Positions 1 through 8,369 of a stretch of 64,000 nucleotides of DNA are shown in pieces. The DNA is from CAXXOK01 sp035353615. Its GTDB lineage: Bacteria > Bacillota > Clostridia > Christensenellales > Aristaeellaceae. Below the pieces are notes generated by a model, which saw nothing but the letters and a program-made list of their open reading frames with translations, ran no database searches and was not told the DNA's origin. A program made the position numbers and the translations under genes. The stretch is taken from NCBI GenBank assembly GCA_035353615.1, contig DAOPZY010000016.1, forward strand, positions 4,804 through 68,803, given 5' to 3'. Each line of letters starts with the position of its first letter. Within the stretch, counting starts at the first letter, position 1.

Positions 1-98
1 GCGTGCGCAGCGTAAGCGGCGTACTGGGGCTGAGTGATTCGCCCTGACGCCGGCGCATAACGGGCGGTTGCCTGACAGCCGCCTTAGGCTGCTGAAAA

Positions 99-275
99 GC
101 TTTCGCCACAGTGATAAAGGGTCAAGGGCAAAGCCCCCGTAAGGGGCATCGGCATGGCCTCTTGCCCGCCGGAGACCTTATGCGGCAACATATCCAGCGT
201 TTGCGCCACAAGCGCCGAAGGCACAATGCGGCATGGCTGATGGGCTTCATTCGGTTTGCCAACGGTCTGGGGCGG
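99..275 (+). repeat. Dispersed intergenic repeat, copy A
   Basis: This stretch matches the copy at 2628-2800 over its whole length. Shared landmarks in order are a GGGTCAAGGGC-type hairpin head, the block CTTGCCCGCCGGAG followed by a CTTATG(C/T)GGCAAC block, a GCCGAAGGCACAATG block, and a tail related to TTCGGTTTGCCAACGGTCTG. Both copies are intergenic. I see no gene in bases 1-296. A small GGCGG...CCGCC palindrome lies near 64-85. Confidence 0.7.
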
Positions 276-296
276 CTACTTTACAGCCTCCCTTTT

Positions 297-1205
297 TTAC
301 CCTGCTGCGTTATTTTGCGCCGAATGCCGTTTGCGGTATTCGGTCGGGCTTGCGCCAAAATGATGAAGAAACAGTCGGTCTAAATAGGCCGCGCTGGAAA
401 ACCCGGATTCAATGGCGATTTCGGTCACGGAAAGCGTTGTGGATACCAACCGCCAGCGCGCGTTGTTCAGGCGGTACTGGTTCAGGTAGTCAATGGGGGT
501 GGTATGCACGCCCTCCCGAAAGCAGCGCAAGGCTTCGCTCACGCTGACGCTCGCGGCGCGGGCGATCTCCTCCAGACGGATTTTCCCTGCAAAATTCGCC
601 TCAATGAAGCGGATCATCTTGCGCAGCCGCACCTGAATCAAAGAGGAGCTTTCCGTTTTGCCAAGCGTGGCAATCTCCGCCTGATGCCGCCACAGGTTAG
701 CCCAAAGGCCGCATACGGCGGCGTGAATATCCAGCTCCATGGTGGGCTCCTCGGCGGCGATCAGCCGCCCAACCTTGCGCACTGTATTCAAAATTTCGTT
801 TTGCCATGGCACGTCGGGCAACAGGCTGACGTGGGAATAATTAGCCTTCAAAAACGGCTCCACCAGCCGACTGTAAATAGCGCTGGTTTCCGGCGCCACA
901 AGCGAGGGGCGGAAAAGCACGGTGGGCATCACCACGCGGTTTGGCGTTTCATAGCTGTGGATCACCCCGGCCTGAATAAACAGCCCTTCCCCGCGCCGGA
1001 GCACAATGCGCTCACTGCCGATCATGCAATGCGCTTCCCCGCTTTCCACTAGCACAATCTCCACATCCTGATGCCAATGCCATGGAAAGTAGTTATCCTC
1101 CCCCTGATAAAAGCTGCGAAAGTACGCGAAGGGGAACTGCTCCGAGCCATGCTCGTTCAGCTCATGCAGAGTTTCGTCAATTCTGGTTGGCTCGCAAAGC
1201 TCCAT
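297..1205 (-). CDS. AraC-family transcriptional regulator with N-terminal cupin
   Basis: A 302-residue protein. Residues about 35-100 form a cupin-like sensor domain with a WHWHQDVEIVLVESG motif. Residues about 200-298 form the double helix-turn-helix of the AraC/XylS family, ending in the usual GFSSAAYLDRLFLHHFGASPTEYRK-type signature. The start at 1205 is supported by an almost perfect Shine-Dalgarno GGAGGTGATC nine bases upstream. It is divergent from an MFS permease, so it most likely senses that permease's substrate and controls its transcription, and perhaps its own. The effector cannot be read from sequence; sugar-type ligands are common for this domain order. Family call is secure, target is inferred. 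Confidence 0.93.
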   Translation of the reverse strand: MELCEPTRIDETLHELNEHGSEQFPFAYFRSFYQGEDNYFPWHWHQDVEIVLVESGEAHCMIGSERIVLRRGEGLFIQAGVIHSYETPNRVVMPTVLFRPSLVAPETSAIYSRLVEPFLKANYSHVSLLPDVPWQNEILNTVRKVGRLIAAEEPTMELDIHAAVCGLWANLWRHQAEIATLGKTESSSLIQVRLRKMIRFIEANFAGKIRLEEIARAASVSVSEALRCFREGVHTTPIDYLNQYRLNNARWRLVSTTLSVTEIAIESGFSSAAYLDRLFLHHFGASPTEYRKRHSAQNNAAG

Positions 1206-1233
1206 TCCCGATCACCTCCCGCGATTTGGCGAT

Positions 1234-1263
1234 ATTATACAACAGATTGGCTTTATAATGCAA
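1234..1263 (-). promoter_or_regulatory. Promoter of the AraC-type regulator
   Basis: On the minus strand TTGCAT (1263-1258) and TATAAT (1239-1234) are 18 bases apart. Transcription would begin near 1227, about 20 bases before the start codon. Confidence 0.7.
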
Positions 1264-1294
1264 GATTTTCGCCTGATTATGGGATATAATGCAA
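1254..1294 (+). promoter_or_regulatory. Direct repeat in divergent region, candidate AraC-type operator, with MFS -10 box
   Basis: The 10-mer TATAATGCAA occurs at 1254-1263 and again at 1285-1294, a centre-to-centre distance of 31 bases, close to three helical turns. The first copy covers the regulator's -35 box. The second contains the only good -10 box for the MFS gene (TATAAT, 1285-1290), which has no convincing -35. A weak -35 is expected at an activator-dependent promoter. Binding by the adjacent regulator is inference. Confidence 0.5.
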
Positions 1295-1323
1295 TTCAGT
1301 AAAACGTTATCGGAGGGTCTATC

Positions 1324-2514
1324 ATGGCTTCCATTTTGCTGGTGGTTATCTACATTGCCTTTATCAGCCTCGGGTTGCCGGACTCCCTGCTGGGTTCGGC
1401 CTGGCCTTCCATGTACAAGACGCTCCATGTGCCGCTGTCCTACGCGGGCATTCTGACCATGGTGATTGCCGGCTGCACCATCGTTTCCAGCCTGATGAGC
1501 GCGAAAATGATCCGGAAATTCGGCACAGGCATTGTGACCACCGTCAGCGTTGCCCTCACAGCCATCGCGCTGTTCGGCTTTTCAATCAGCCAATCCTTCT
1601 GGGTTCTGGTGCTGTGGGGCCTGCCTTACGGGCTGGGCGCAGGCAGTGTGGACGCGGCGCTCAACAACTTTGTGGCGCTGCATTATCAGGCGCGCCATAT
1701 GAGCTGGCTGCACTGCTTTTGGGGCGTGGGCGCGACGGTCGGGCCATCCATCATGGGCCTGTGCCTGACCCACAACCTGCCCTGGAACGCGGGTTACCAG
1801 AGCATCGGTATCATTCAGGTGGTGCTGGTGATTGGGCTGTTTCTTAGCCTGCCGCTCTGGAAAAAGCAGACCGGCGGCGTAGAGACAACCTCGCACGCGC
1901 AGGGGGAACCCGTCGGTTTTCTTTATGGGCTTCGCATCCCGGGCGCGAAACAGACGCTGCTGGCGTTTTTCTGTTACTGCTCGCTGGAAAGCACTGTCGG
2001 CCTTTGGTCCAGCAGTTATATGGTAGAAGCTCGGGGGATCCCGGCGCAGACCGCCGCTTCGATGGCTTCGCTGTTCTTCCTTGGCATTACGGGCGGCCGC
2101 CTGATTTCCGGCTTTGTGGCCGCGAAATTGCAGGATCGGCAAATGGTGCATGCCGGTATTGCGCTGATTGCGCTGGGCGTTGTCTGTGTGCTGTTGCCGC
2201 TTGGCAACATGGTGATGTTTGCCGGGCTGGTCATCATCGGGTTGGGTTGCGCGCCGATCTTCCCCAGCTTGCTGCATGAAACCCCAGCCAATTTTGGCGC
2301 GGAAAAATCGCAGATGCTGATGGGGATGCAGATGGCCAGCGCCTACACCGGCAGCACGCTGATGCCGCTGGTGTTTGGGTTGGTTGCTCAGCACCTGTCC
2401 ATTGGGCTGTTCCCGATCTTTCTGCTGCTGTTCCTGATGCTGATGCTCACCATGACCGAACGGGCGAATAAGACTTTTCTGGCGCAGGCGGCGGTCACAG
2501 CGCCGGAAGCCTGA
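1324..2514 (+). CDS. MFS transporter
   Basis: A 396-residue, very hydrophobic protein with about 12 membrane segments and the length of a typical major facilitator permease. A basic loop after the second segment (SAKMIRKFGTG) matches the usual MFS motif position. The C-terminus is short and cytoplasmic. GGAGGG six bases before ATG fixes the start. The arrangement and composition resemble sugar/proton symporters of the FHS/FucP-like branch, but the substrate cannot be assigned. It is paired divergently with an AraC-type regulator that probably controls it. Confidence 0.88.
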   Translation: MASILLVVIYIAFISLGLPDSLLGSAWPSMYKTLHVPLSYAGILTMVIAGCTIVSSLMSAKMIRKFGTGIVTTVSVALTAIALFGFSISQSFWVLVLWGLPYGLGAGSVDAALNNFVALHYQARHMSWLHCFWGVGATVGPSIMGLCLTHNLPWNAGYQSIGIIQVVLVIGLFLSLPLWKKQTGGVETTSHAQGEPVGFLYGLRIPGAKQTLLAFFCYCSLESTVGLWSSSYMVEARGIPAQTAASMASLFFLGITGGRLISGFVAAKLQDRQMVHAGIALIALGVVCVLLPLGNMVMFAGLVIIGLGCAPIFPSLLHETPANFGAEKSQMLMGMQMASAYTGSTLMPLVFGLVAQHLSIGLFPIFLLLFLMLMLTMTERANKTFLAQAAVTAPEA

Positions 2515-2587
2515 CAGCAGCGACCGTCGCGCCGATTTCGCACCGCTTACCAGCCGGTCGGTCGGTTCAAAACGATAAGGGTACAAA

Positions 2588-2616
2588 ATAGCCGATCCGG
2601 GGAACCCCGGGTCGGC
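2588..2616 (+). terminator. Terminator-like hairpin after MFS gene
   Basis: AGCCGATCCGGGG pairs with CCCCGGGTCGGCT across a two-base loop, with one G-T pair. No long T tract follows. A near copy of the same arm recurs at 2801. Confidence 0.55.
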
Positions 2617-2627
2617 TCAAATTGATG

Positions 2628-2800
2628 AAAAACCCTCGCCGCAGCGAAAATGGGTCAAGGGCCAAGCCCTTGTGGGGTACAGGGGCGAAGCTCTTGCCCG
2701 CCGGAGGCCTTATGTGGCAACAGTACAGCGTTAGCACCACGAGTGCCGAAGGCACAATGTGGTGCGGCTGCCGGACTCAATTCGGTGTGTCAATGGTCTG
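2628..2800 (+). repeat. Dispersed intergenic repeat, copy B
   Basis: It begins with the family head CCTCGCCGCAGCGAAA followed by GGGTCAAGGG, then has a CAAGGGCCAAGCCCTTG hairpin, then the same downstream blocks as copy A. It is bounded on both sides by related hairpins (2588-2616 and 2801-2834). Confidence 0.75.
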
Positions 2801-2834
2801 AATAGCCGATCCGGGGTTGCCCGGATCGGCTATT
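2801..2834. terminator. Perfect 15-bp hairpin, bidirectional terminator candidate
   Basis: AATAGCCGATCCGGG pairs perfectly with CCCGGATCGGCTATT across the loop GTTG. It lies between the plus-strand MFS gene and the minus-strand ABC operon, which converge here, so it could stop transcription from both sides. Confidence 0.65.
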
Positions 2835-3005
2835 GATGTTCGATTGAACCCGCGACCGGCGCATTCATGCTTACGGATTCAGCATGACCGGCAGATTAAC
2901 GCGTAAAACAACCCAACGGCTCCGTCCGTGATTGTGCTCCGCGAGGCTTCCGCCCAAAACGCGATCGCCGCGAGCCTCCGTCGGGCCTTGCCTGCGAACG
3001 CCGGT

Positions 3006-3728
3006 TTACAACACCTTGCGTAAAAAATCTTGCGTGCGGGGGTTGCTTGGGTTTTCAAAAATCTGCTTGGGGGTGCCTTCCTCCAGCACGATGCCGCCAT
3101 CCATAAACAGCACGCGGTCGCCCACTTCACGGGCAAAACCCATTTCATGCGTTACCACCACCATGGTCATGCCGTCCAGCGCCAGCTGCTTCATCACTTC
3201 CAGCACTTCGCCGACCATTTCGGGGTCCAACGCGCTGGTAGGTTCGTCAAACAACATCACATCCGGGTTCATGGCCAGGGCGCGCACAATGGCGATGCGC
3301 TGCTGCTGCCCGCCGGAAAGCTGCTTGGGAAACGTGTTCGCCTTTTCCGGCAAGCCGACGCGCGTGAGCAGCTCCATGGCGCGTTTCTGCGCCTGTTCCT
3401 TGGTCATCAGCTTATGGGTGATGGGCGCGAGCGTGATGTTATCCATCACGCTGAGGTGCGGAAACAGGTTAAACTGCTGAAACACCATGCCCATGCGGCA
3501 ACGGATGGCGTCGATGTCCGTTTTCGGGGCTGTGATCTCGGTGCCTTCAAAAAAGATTTGGCCGCTGGTAGGTTGCTCCAGCAGGTTGAGGCAGCGCAGG
3601 AACGTGCTTTTGCCGCTGCCGGAAGGCCCGATAATAACGACCTTTTCACGCGGGGCAATATGCTGGTTGATGCCGTTGAGCACTTCCAGCTTACCAAAGT
3701 GTTTGTGAAGGTCTTTAACGGTTATCAC
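3006..3728 (-). CDS. Polar amino-acid ABC transporter, ATP-binding subunit (GlnQ/HisP type)
   Basis: A 240-residue ATPase with Walker A GPSGSGKST (about 34-42), Q-loop in VFQQFNLFPHLSV, ABC signature LSGGQQQR, Walker B VMLFDEPTSALDP and the switch histidine in VVVTHEMGFA. The GTG start at 3728 has GGAGG ten bases upstream, inside the end of the permease gene, with which it overlaps by 14 bases. It energises amino-acid uptake with the permease and binding protein encoded just upstream on the same strand. The exact amino acid is not determinable. Confidence 0.96.
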   Translation of the reverse strand: MITVKDLHKHFGKLEVLNGINQHIAPREKVVIIGPSGSGKSTFLRCLNLLEQPTSGQIFFEGTEITAPKTDIDAIRCRMGMVFQQFNLFPHLSVMDNITLAPITHKLMTKEQAQKRAMELLTRVGLPEKANTFPKQLSGGQQQRIAIVRALAMNPDVMLFDEPTSALDPEMVGEVLEVMKQLALDGMTMVVVTHEMGFAREVGDRVLFMDGGIVLEEGTPKQIFENPSNPRTQDFLRKVL

Positions 3729-4500
3729 CCTGACGCAACCTCCTTTCCAGCTTGCCGAGCAGTTTGGTGAGCACGCCCGTCACAATCAGGTACAGGATAC
3801 CGGAAACGATGTAGGGCGTAAACGCGCTGTACGTTTTGCTTCGGATATAGTCGCCGGCCTTGGTCAGCTCTGTAAGCGCGATGTAGGCGAGAATGGAGGT
3901 TTCCTTAATCAGCGTGATGAACTCGTTGCACATGGCGGGCAACGCCGTTTTCAGCGCCTGTGGAAACACAATCAGCCGCATGGTTTGCCAGTTGCTCAGC
4001 CCCAACGATCGCCCGGCCTCGGTTTGGCCTTTATCCACGCTTAAAATACCGCTTCGCAATATTTCGCTAACATAGGCGGCGCTGTTGAGCCCGCAGGCAA
4101 TCACGCCAATAATCACACGGTCGATGGCGATGGTGCCGAAAATGCCGAAGTTGATAATCAACACCTGTAAAAGCATAGGCGTGCCGCGGATGATGCCCAC
4201 ATAAACCCCGGCCACCTTTTGCAGGGGTTTGGCATGGCTCAGGCGCATCAGCGCGAGCAGCATCCCCAGAAACAGGCCCAACAGCGCCGCAAAGAAGGAT
4301 ACCTCCAGCGTGATCCCGAGGCCCTTGAGGTAATTCTGCCAGCGGTTGTTGTACAGCACGTTCTGATAGATTTCTTTATAGATCGTCTGCCAGAAATCCA
4401 ACTGCCCCGCGACGGCTTTATCTTTGATTAAAAGCCACCACTGATCAAACAGGTTCGCGCTTGCAGCTTCCGCCGCGCCCAGCATTAACGTTGAAAGCAT
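3715..4500 (-). CDS. Polar amino-acid ABC transporter, permease (HisM/GlnP type)
   Basis: A 261-residue inner-membrane protein. After about 65 residues of N-terminal extension there are five or so membrane segments. The EAA loop region is GQTEAGRSLGLSNWQTMRLIVFPQA (around 170-195), which contacts the ATPase. The sequence IRGTPMLLQVLIINFGIFG is typical of amino-acid permeases. ATG at 4500 is preceded by GGAGG at six bases. It is the middle gene of a three-gene importer operon. Confidence 0.95.
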   Translation of the reverse strand: MLSTLMLGAAEAASANLFDQWWLLIKDKAVAGQLDFWQTIYKEIYQNVLYNNRWQNYLKGLGITLEVSFFAALLGLFLGMLLALMRLSHAKPLQKVAGVYVGIIRGTPMLLQVLIINFGIFGTIAIDRVIIGVIACGLNSAAYVSEILRSGILSVDKGQTEAGRSLGLSNWQTMRLIVFPQALKTALPAMCNEFITLIKETSILAYIALTELTKAGDYIRSKTYSAFTPYIVSGILYLIVTGVLTKLLGKLERRLRQGDNR

Positions 4501-4561
4501 AATGATCCTCCGATACGGCGTTGGGGGCGCGTGACGCCGCTACCCCCGCGTACTGTTGAAA

Positions 4562-4599
4562 CGAAAGGAAAGCGGGAAGGTGGCTGTCCGCCTTCCCGC
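4562..4599 (-). terminator. Intercistronic hairpin between binding protein and permease genes
   Basis: On the minus strand GCGGGAAGG pairs with CCTTCCCGC around a 10-base loop, followed by the pyrimidine run TTTCCTTTCG. It lies in the 129-base gap after the binding-protein gene. It is likely a partial terminator or 3' stabilising stem that keeps binding protein in excess over permease. Confidence 0.6.
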
Positions 4600-4629
4600 G
4601 TTACGGTGCATAAAACCGGGGGTGATGAA

Positions 4630-5394
4630 TTATTCGGCGGCTACGTCGGCCGTGCCGTAGATGTTCCAGGTTTCAGCCAGCTTGTCGATGGTGCCGTCCG
4701 CAATCAGGGACTCGATGGCGGAGTTGAGCTTGGCTTTCAGTTCATCCTGACCCTTGGCCAGCGCGATCGCGTAGTATTCCGCTTCGAAGGTGATGGCGTC
4801 GCTCACAACCAGCGTATCATCGCCCAGCTCGGCAAGGATTTTCTCGGCCACGGGGGTGTCGGTGATAACCGCGTCCAGCTTGTTGCCCTGAAGGTCCATC
4901 ACGGCGTCAAGCGCTTTGGTGTAGCTGAATACGTTGCTCTCGTCGGTCAGCGCCTCGGCGGCTTCAACGGCGGTGGTGCCGGTCTGCACGCCGATTTTCT
5001 TGCCCATTACGCTGGCGTTATCGGTGATGCCGCTGTCGGCTTTCATAATCAGGCAGGGGCCGTTCTGGGCGTAAGGCGTGGTGAAGTCCACGTTGGCCAG
5101 GCGTTCTTCCGTTATGGAGAGGCAGCTGAGGCCAAGATCATACGTCCCGGTCTGCACGCCGGCGATGATGCTGTCAAAGTTGGTGGATTCAAACGTAATG
5201 TCCTGCCCGATCAGCTTGGAGATGGCGGCGGCGAGGTCGGCGTCAAAGCCAATGACGTTGCCGGAATCGTCCAGGGATTCAAAGGGCGGATAGTCCGGGC
5301 TGGTAGCGGCTTTCAGCGCGGTGGTTTCGGCCATGGCGGAAACGCTGAACAGCACCATCATCAGGGCAACAATCAGAGCCAACATCTTCTTCAT
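4630..5394 (-). CDS. Amino-acid ABC transporter, substrate-binding protein
   Basis: A 254-residue secreted protein of solute-binding family 3 (SBP_bac_3). The signal peptide is MKKMLALIVALMMVLFSVSA followed by MAE. There is no lipobox cysteine, so the mature protein may be released or held by other means. Family landmarks are ATSPDYPPFESLDDSGNVIGFD near the N-terminus, the Arg in ITEERLANVDFTTPY and the G-T-T loop GVQTGTTA. The start at 5394 was chosen over an upstream ATG because GGAGG lies directly before it and a signal peptide follows. It delivers an amino acid to the permease and ATPase encoded downstream. Confidence 0.95.
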   Translation of the reverse strand: MKKMLALIVALMMVLFSVSAMAETTALKAATSPDYPPFESLDDSGNVIGFDADLAAAISKLIGQDITFESTNFDSIIAGVQTGTYDLGLSCLSITEERLANVDFTTPYAQNGPCLIMKADSGITDNASVMGKKIGVQTGTTAVEAAEALTDESNVFSYTKALDAVMDLQGNKLDAVITDTPVAEKILAELGDDTLVVSDAITFEAEYYAIALAKGQDELKAKLNSAIESLIADGTIDKLAETWNIYGTADVAAE

Positions 5395-5437
5395 AAGGGT
5401 AACCCTCCAAATACACATTTTTTGTGGGAATGTGCAT

Positions 5438-5466
5438 AGTATACATCGGCCGAGGCATATTGTCAA
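5438..5466 (-). promoter_or_regulatory. Promoter of the amino-acid ABC transporter operon
   Basis: Minus-strand TTGACA (5466-5461), 17-base spacer, TATACT (5443-5438). The 5' leader to the start codon is only about 40 bases, so there is no room for a riboswitch. Confidence 0.85.
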
Positions 5467-5485
5467 TACAAAAATGAATATTTAT

Positions 5486-6058
5486 TCAGATTTTTGCGTG
5501 CTCCTCCATCTCCGCCAGATAACGCTGCTGCCCGATACGGTAAAAATCCCCGCCCAGTGCGTCCATGGCGACGGTCAGCGGCATGTTTTCCACCGTGAGC
5601 CGTTTAATGGATTCGGTGCCCAAATCGTCATAGGCGACCACTTCCACCTGTTTCACGCAAGCCGCCATATACGCTGCGCACCCCGCCACCGCCACAAAGT
5701 AGACCGCGCCGGTTTCCTGAATCGCTTCGCATACGGCCGGCCCGCGTTCGCCCTTGCCAATCAGGGCGGCCACACCGTAGCGCAGCAGGGCGGGGGTGTA
5801 AGGGTCCATCCGCACGCTGGTTGTGGGGCCAATGGCCCCGCAGGTTTTGCCCGGCGGGGTAGGCGTCGGGCCTGCATAAAAAACCGTTTGCCCGCGCAAA
5901 TCCACGGGCAAGGGTTCGCCAGCCGCCAGCGCGGCGCAAAGGCGCGCGTGCGCCGCGTCCCGCGCGGTGTACAGGATGCCGCTGACCGTTACGCTGTCGC
6001 CGGCACGGAGAACCGCAAGCGCCTTGCGGTCAAAAGGGGTTGTAAGCGGGATCGGCAT
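5486..6058 (-). CDS. fumB: Class I fumarate hydratase, beta subunit (C-terminal domain)
   Basis: A 190-residue protein of the fumarase/tartrate dehydratase beta family. It shows the swivelling-domain signatures VFYAGPTPTPPGKTCGAIGPTTSVRMD and LIGKGERG, then an A-C-A-A-Y-M loop and VEVVAYDDLGTESIKRLTVE near the C-terminus. With the alpha subunit it makes an oxygen-sensitive 4Fe-4S enzyme that interconverts fumarate and malate. The start is the ATG at 6058 with AAAGGA upstream; a longer frame upstream lacks family similarity. It lies downstream of the alpha gene but is separated from it by 420 bases, which is unusually far. A related tartrate dehydratase activity cannot be excluded. Confidence 0.9.
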   Translation of the reverse strand: MPIPLTTPFDRKALAVLRAGDSVTVSGILYTARDAAHARLCAALAAGEPLPVDLRGQTVFYAGPTPTPPGKTCGAIGPTTSVRMDPYTPALLRYGVAALIGKGERGPAVCEAIQETGAVYFVAVAGCAAYMAACVKQVEVVAYDDLGTESIKRLTVENMPLTVAMDALGGDFYRIGQQRYLAEMEEHAKI

Positions 6059-6478
6059 GGTTGGCACGTCCTTTCTGCCCCTTGGGGCAAGGAAGCCGGC
6101 ATACCGCACGGCTGGTTGGGTTCGCCCGGGGAGGGTCTGAAGCTCCCCGGCGGCTGAATATAAGTGTATAAACATACAGCCAAACAGAAAAAGTACATCG
6201 AAAAGTGTTGCCCCGCCGCCGGCGGACGATGGCTTGGAAGGGTCAGAAAGCGGTTCACAGGATGACGGACACCTCATCGCTATTCGGGCGCAGACTGTCA
6301 GATAGCCTCTGCCGCCGCTGGGAAGGGCAAGGATGCCGCCCCTGTGTGTTGCAGGTTGAACCTTTGCCTGCCGAACGCCTTACGCCACGGTCCTTCATTT
6401 CAGAGGGTTTTGGACAGCCCGGGTAGTTTTCCCGGCGCGCAGCCCAGCCAGCCCTCCGACAATCCCGACAGCAATCCG
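6059..6478 (-). other. 420-bp spacer between fumarase subunit genes
   Basis: No convincing gene is visible on either strand. One palindrome, CCGGGGAG...CTCCCCGG, lies at about 6127-6148 without a T run. The dispersed repeat family is absent. I recognise no riboswitch class. Confidence 0.5.
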
Positions 6479-7330
6479 TTACAGTGTTTCTGTTGCGTGG
6501 CGGGTTACGTGGCACCCGACATTCACCGCCACCGGAAGGCCGGCAATATGCGTAGGCGCGGTTTTGATGCGCACCGACAGCGCCGTGGTCAACCCGCCGA
6601 AACCCTGCGGCCCAATGCCCATGCGGTTGATTTCGGCAAGCCACTCCTCCTCCAGCGCCTGATAAAACGGATCGGGGTGCGGGCCTTCGCGCAGTTCCAC
6701 CAACGCCTCCTTGGCCAGCAGCGCCACCCCTTCAAACGTGCTGCCGATGCCAATGCCCAGCATCATAGGCGGGCAGGGGTTCGCGCCCGCCAGCCGGACG
6801 GTTTCCAGCACAAACGCCTTCACGCCTTCCAGCCCGTCCGCAGGGGTCAGCATGGCGAGGCGGCTCATGTTCTCGCTGCCAAACCCTTTGGGGGATACCG
6901 TCAGCGTTAGTTTGTCGCCGGGCACGGCGCGGATGTGCAGCACCGCCGGGGTATTGTCGCCGGTGTTGCCGCGACGGATCGGGTCGCGCACAACCGATTT
7001 GCGCAGCCAGCCATCGGTGTAGCCCCGGGCCACGCCCGCGTTCACGGCGTTTTCCAGCGTGTCGCCTTCAACATGCACATCCTGCCCGAGTTGGGCAAAC
7101 ACGACCGCCATCCCCGTGTCCTGACAGATTGGCACATCTTCCTCGGCGGCGATGGCCGCGTTTTTTTGCAGCAGGTGAAGCACGTCGCACGCGGGTGGGT
7201 ACGGTTCCCGGGCCGCAGCCTCCGCAATCAGGGTGGCTACGGGGTTGGGTAGCACGGTGCAGGCTCGCCTGCACAGGCGTGCAATACAGTCGGCAATCTG
7301 CTCGCTTTGAATGGTACGGATGCTTTGCAT
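6479..7330 (-). CDS. fumA: Class I fumarate hydratase, alpha subunit (N-terminal domain)
   Basis: A 283-residue protein of the fumarase/tartrate dehydratase alpha family. It carries the expected iron-sulfur cysteine contexts: PICQDTGMAVVF near residue 70, NPCPPMMLGIGIGSTFEG near 185, and GCHVTRH at the extreme C-terminus. Two-subunit class I fumarases of anaerobes have this size. ATG at 7330 follows GGAGG by about seven bases. It acts with the beta subunit encoded 420 bases downstream in fumarate/malate metabolism. Confidence 0.93.
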   Translation of the reverse strand: MQSIRTIQSEQIADCIARLCRRACTVLPNPVATLIAEAAAREPYPPACDVLHLLQKNAAIAAEEDVPICQDTGMAVVFAQLGQDVHVEGDTLENAVNAGVARGYTDGWLRKSVVRDPIRRGNTGDNTPAVLHIRAVPGDKLTLTVSPKGFGSENMSRLAMLTPADGLEGVKAFVLETVRLAGANPCPPMMLGIGIGSTFEGVALLAKEALVELREGPHPDPFYQALEEEWLAEINRMGIGPQGFGGLTTALSVRIKTAPTHIAGLPVAVNVGCHVTRHATETL

Positions 7331-7542
7331 GGGTGCGCCTCCTTCAAATCGGGGCCAAATGGGACAAAGGGCATTTGTGTATGCGCAGGCAATGAACCGG
7401 GAAGGTTTTATCAAGGGGCAAGACCGCCCCGGGGGTTTCTAAGCTGTTGATCGCATCGTGCCACTGAGCCGGCCCATCGGCAACGGGGTTTCGCTCGACG
7501 GTATCAAACCGCTTGTTCCTGCGCGGGGCCGGCTTTGGCGGG

Positions 7543-8223
7543 TCAGTCCAGATCAATCCTCAGAACTTCGCAGGGGTTGCCCCAGCGCGGCACAGGCACC
7601 GCGTTGGCCGCCCCCGCGCTCACAATCATCCTTTGATCGACAATGCCGTGCGTGAACTTGGGGAAAATGCCCTGTCCCGGGGCATACAGCCCCCGGTTGG
7701 CGATGCGGATCTGCCCTCCGTGGGCATGACCGGCCAAAACCAGATCAACCGACGTTCCCCTCAGGTTGCGCACATAATCCTCCGGGCGGTGGCACAGCAG
7801 CACTTTACAGCCGTTTTCAGCCTCCATGGCCGGCAGCATATCCGGCTGGCCAAAATTGTCCGGCCGGTACCAGCAACCCACCAGCAACTCCCCCACACGC
7901 GCGTATCCGTTGATGAGCAGGGTGGCGCGGGTGGCGCGCACGGCGGCGCAAAAAGCGTCGAAATCCCGCAGCCGGGCTTCGTGGTTGCCGATACCCATCA
8001 GCGTTGGCAACCGGGAGGAGGCTTCCCTGAGAAAATCGACTCCCCGGTCGTACCTCTGGTGGTAACGGTCCGCCACATCCCCCGGCACCAAAAGCGCGTC
8101 CGCGCCGTCCAGCATGGGCAAAATATCCTCATAGGGCCGGTTGTGCAGGTCGCATACCACCATCAGCCGCAGGGGGCGGCTGAGCTTGCCGGTATGCCAC
8201 GGGTAAACGGTCAGCTTTCGCAT
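7543..8223 (-). CDS. Metallophosphoesterase (calcineurin-like)
   Basis: A 226-residue protein with the metallophosphoesterase blocks in order: VVCDLHNRPYED, LLVPGDVADR, MGIGNHEAR, and AGHAHGGQIRI near the C-terminus. These supply the D-x-H, GD, GNH and GHxHGG metal ligands. It lacks an obvious signal peptide or membrane segment. The start at 8223 is preferred over one at 8229 because GGAGGA sits seven bases before the former and one base before the latter. Similar proteins are annotated YkuE-like; the substrate is unknown. Confidence 0.88.
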   Translation of the reverse strand: MRKLTVYPWHTGKLSRPLRLMVVCDLHNRPYEDILPMLDGADALLVPGDVADRYHQRYDRGVDFLREASSRLPTLMGIGNHEARLRDFDAFCAAVRATRATLLINGYARVGELLVGCWYRPDNFGQPDMLPAMEAENGCKVLLCHRPEDYVRNLRGTSVDLVLAGHAHGGQIRIANRGLYAPGQGIFPKFTHGIVDQRMIVSAGAANAVPVPRWGNPCEVLRIDLD

Positions 8224-8369
8224 GGGCATTCCTCCCTCACGGTCAGGCTGGCGGCATTGTACCATATCCGGCGCGGCATTTCAAACCGGCGAAGCGGAGC
8301 TTTCGCAGGCAGGCATGAACAAAGCAGCGGACGCCCTTTTCAGGGAGTCCGCTGCTCAATCCGGTTGTT

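Noticed and set aside
6255..6644. Small open frame in the fumarase spacer on the minus strand.
   Set aside because: It overlaps the fumA 3' end in another frame, has no ribosome site and an Arg/Cys-rich composition typical of out-of-frame reading.
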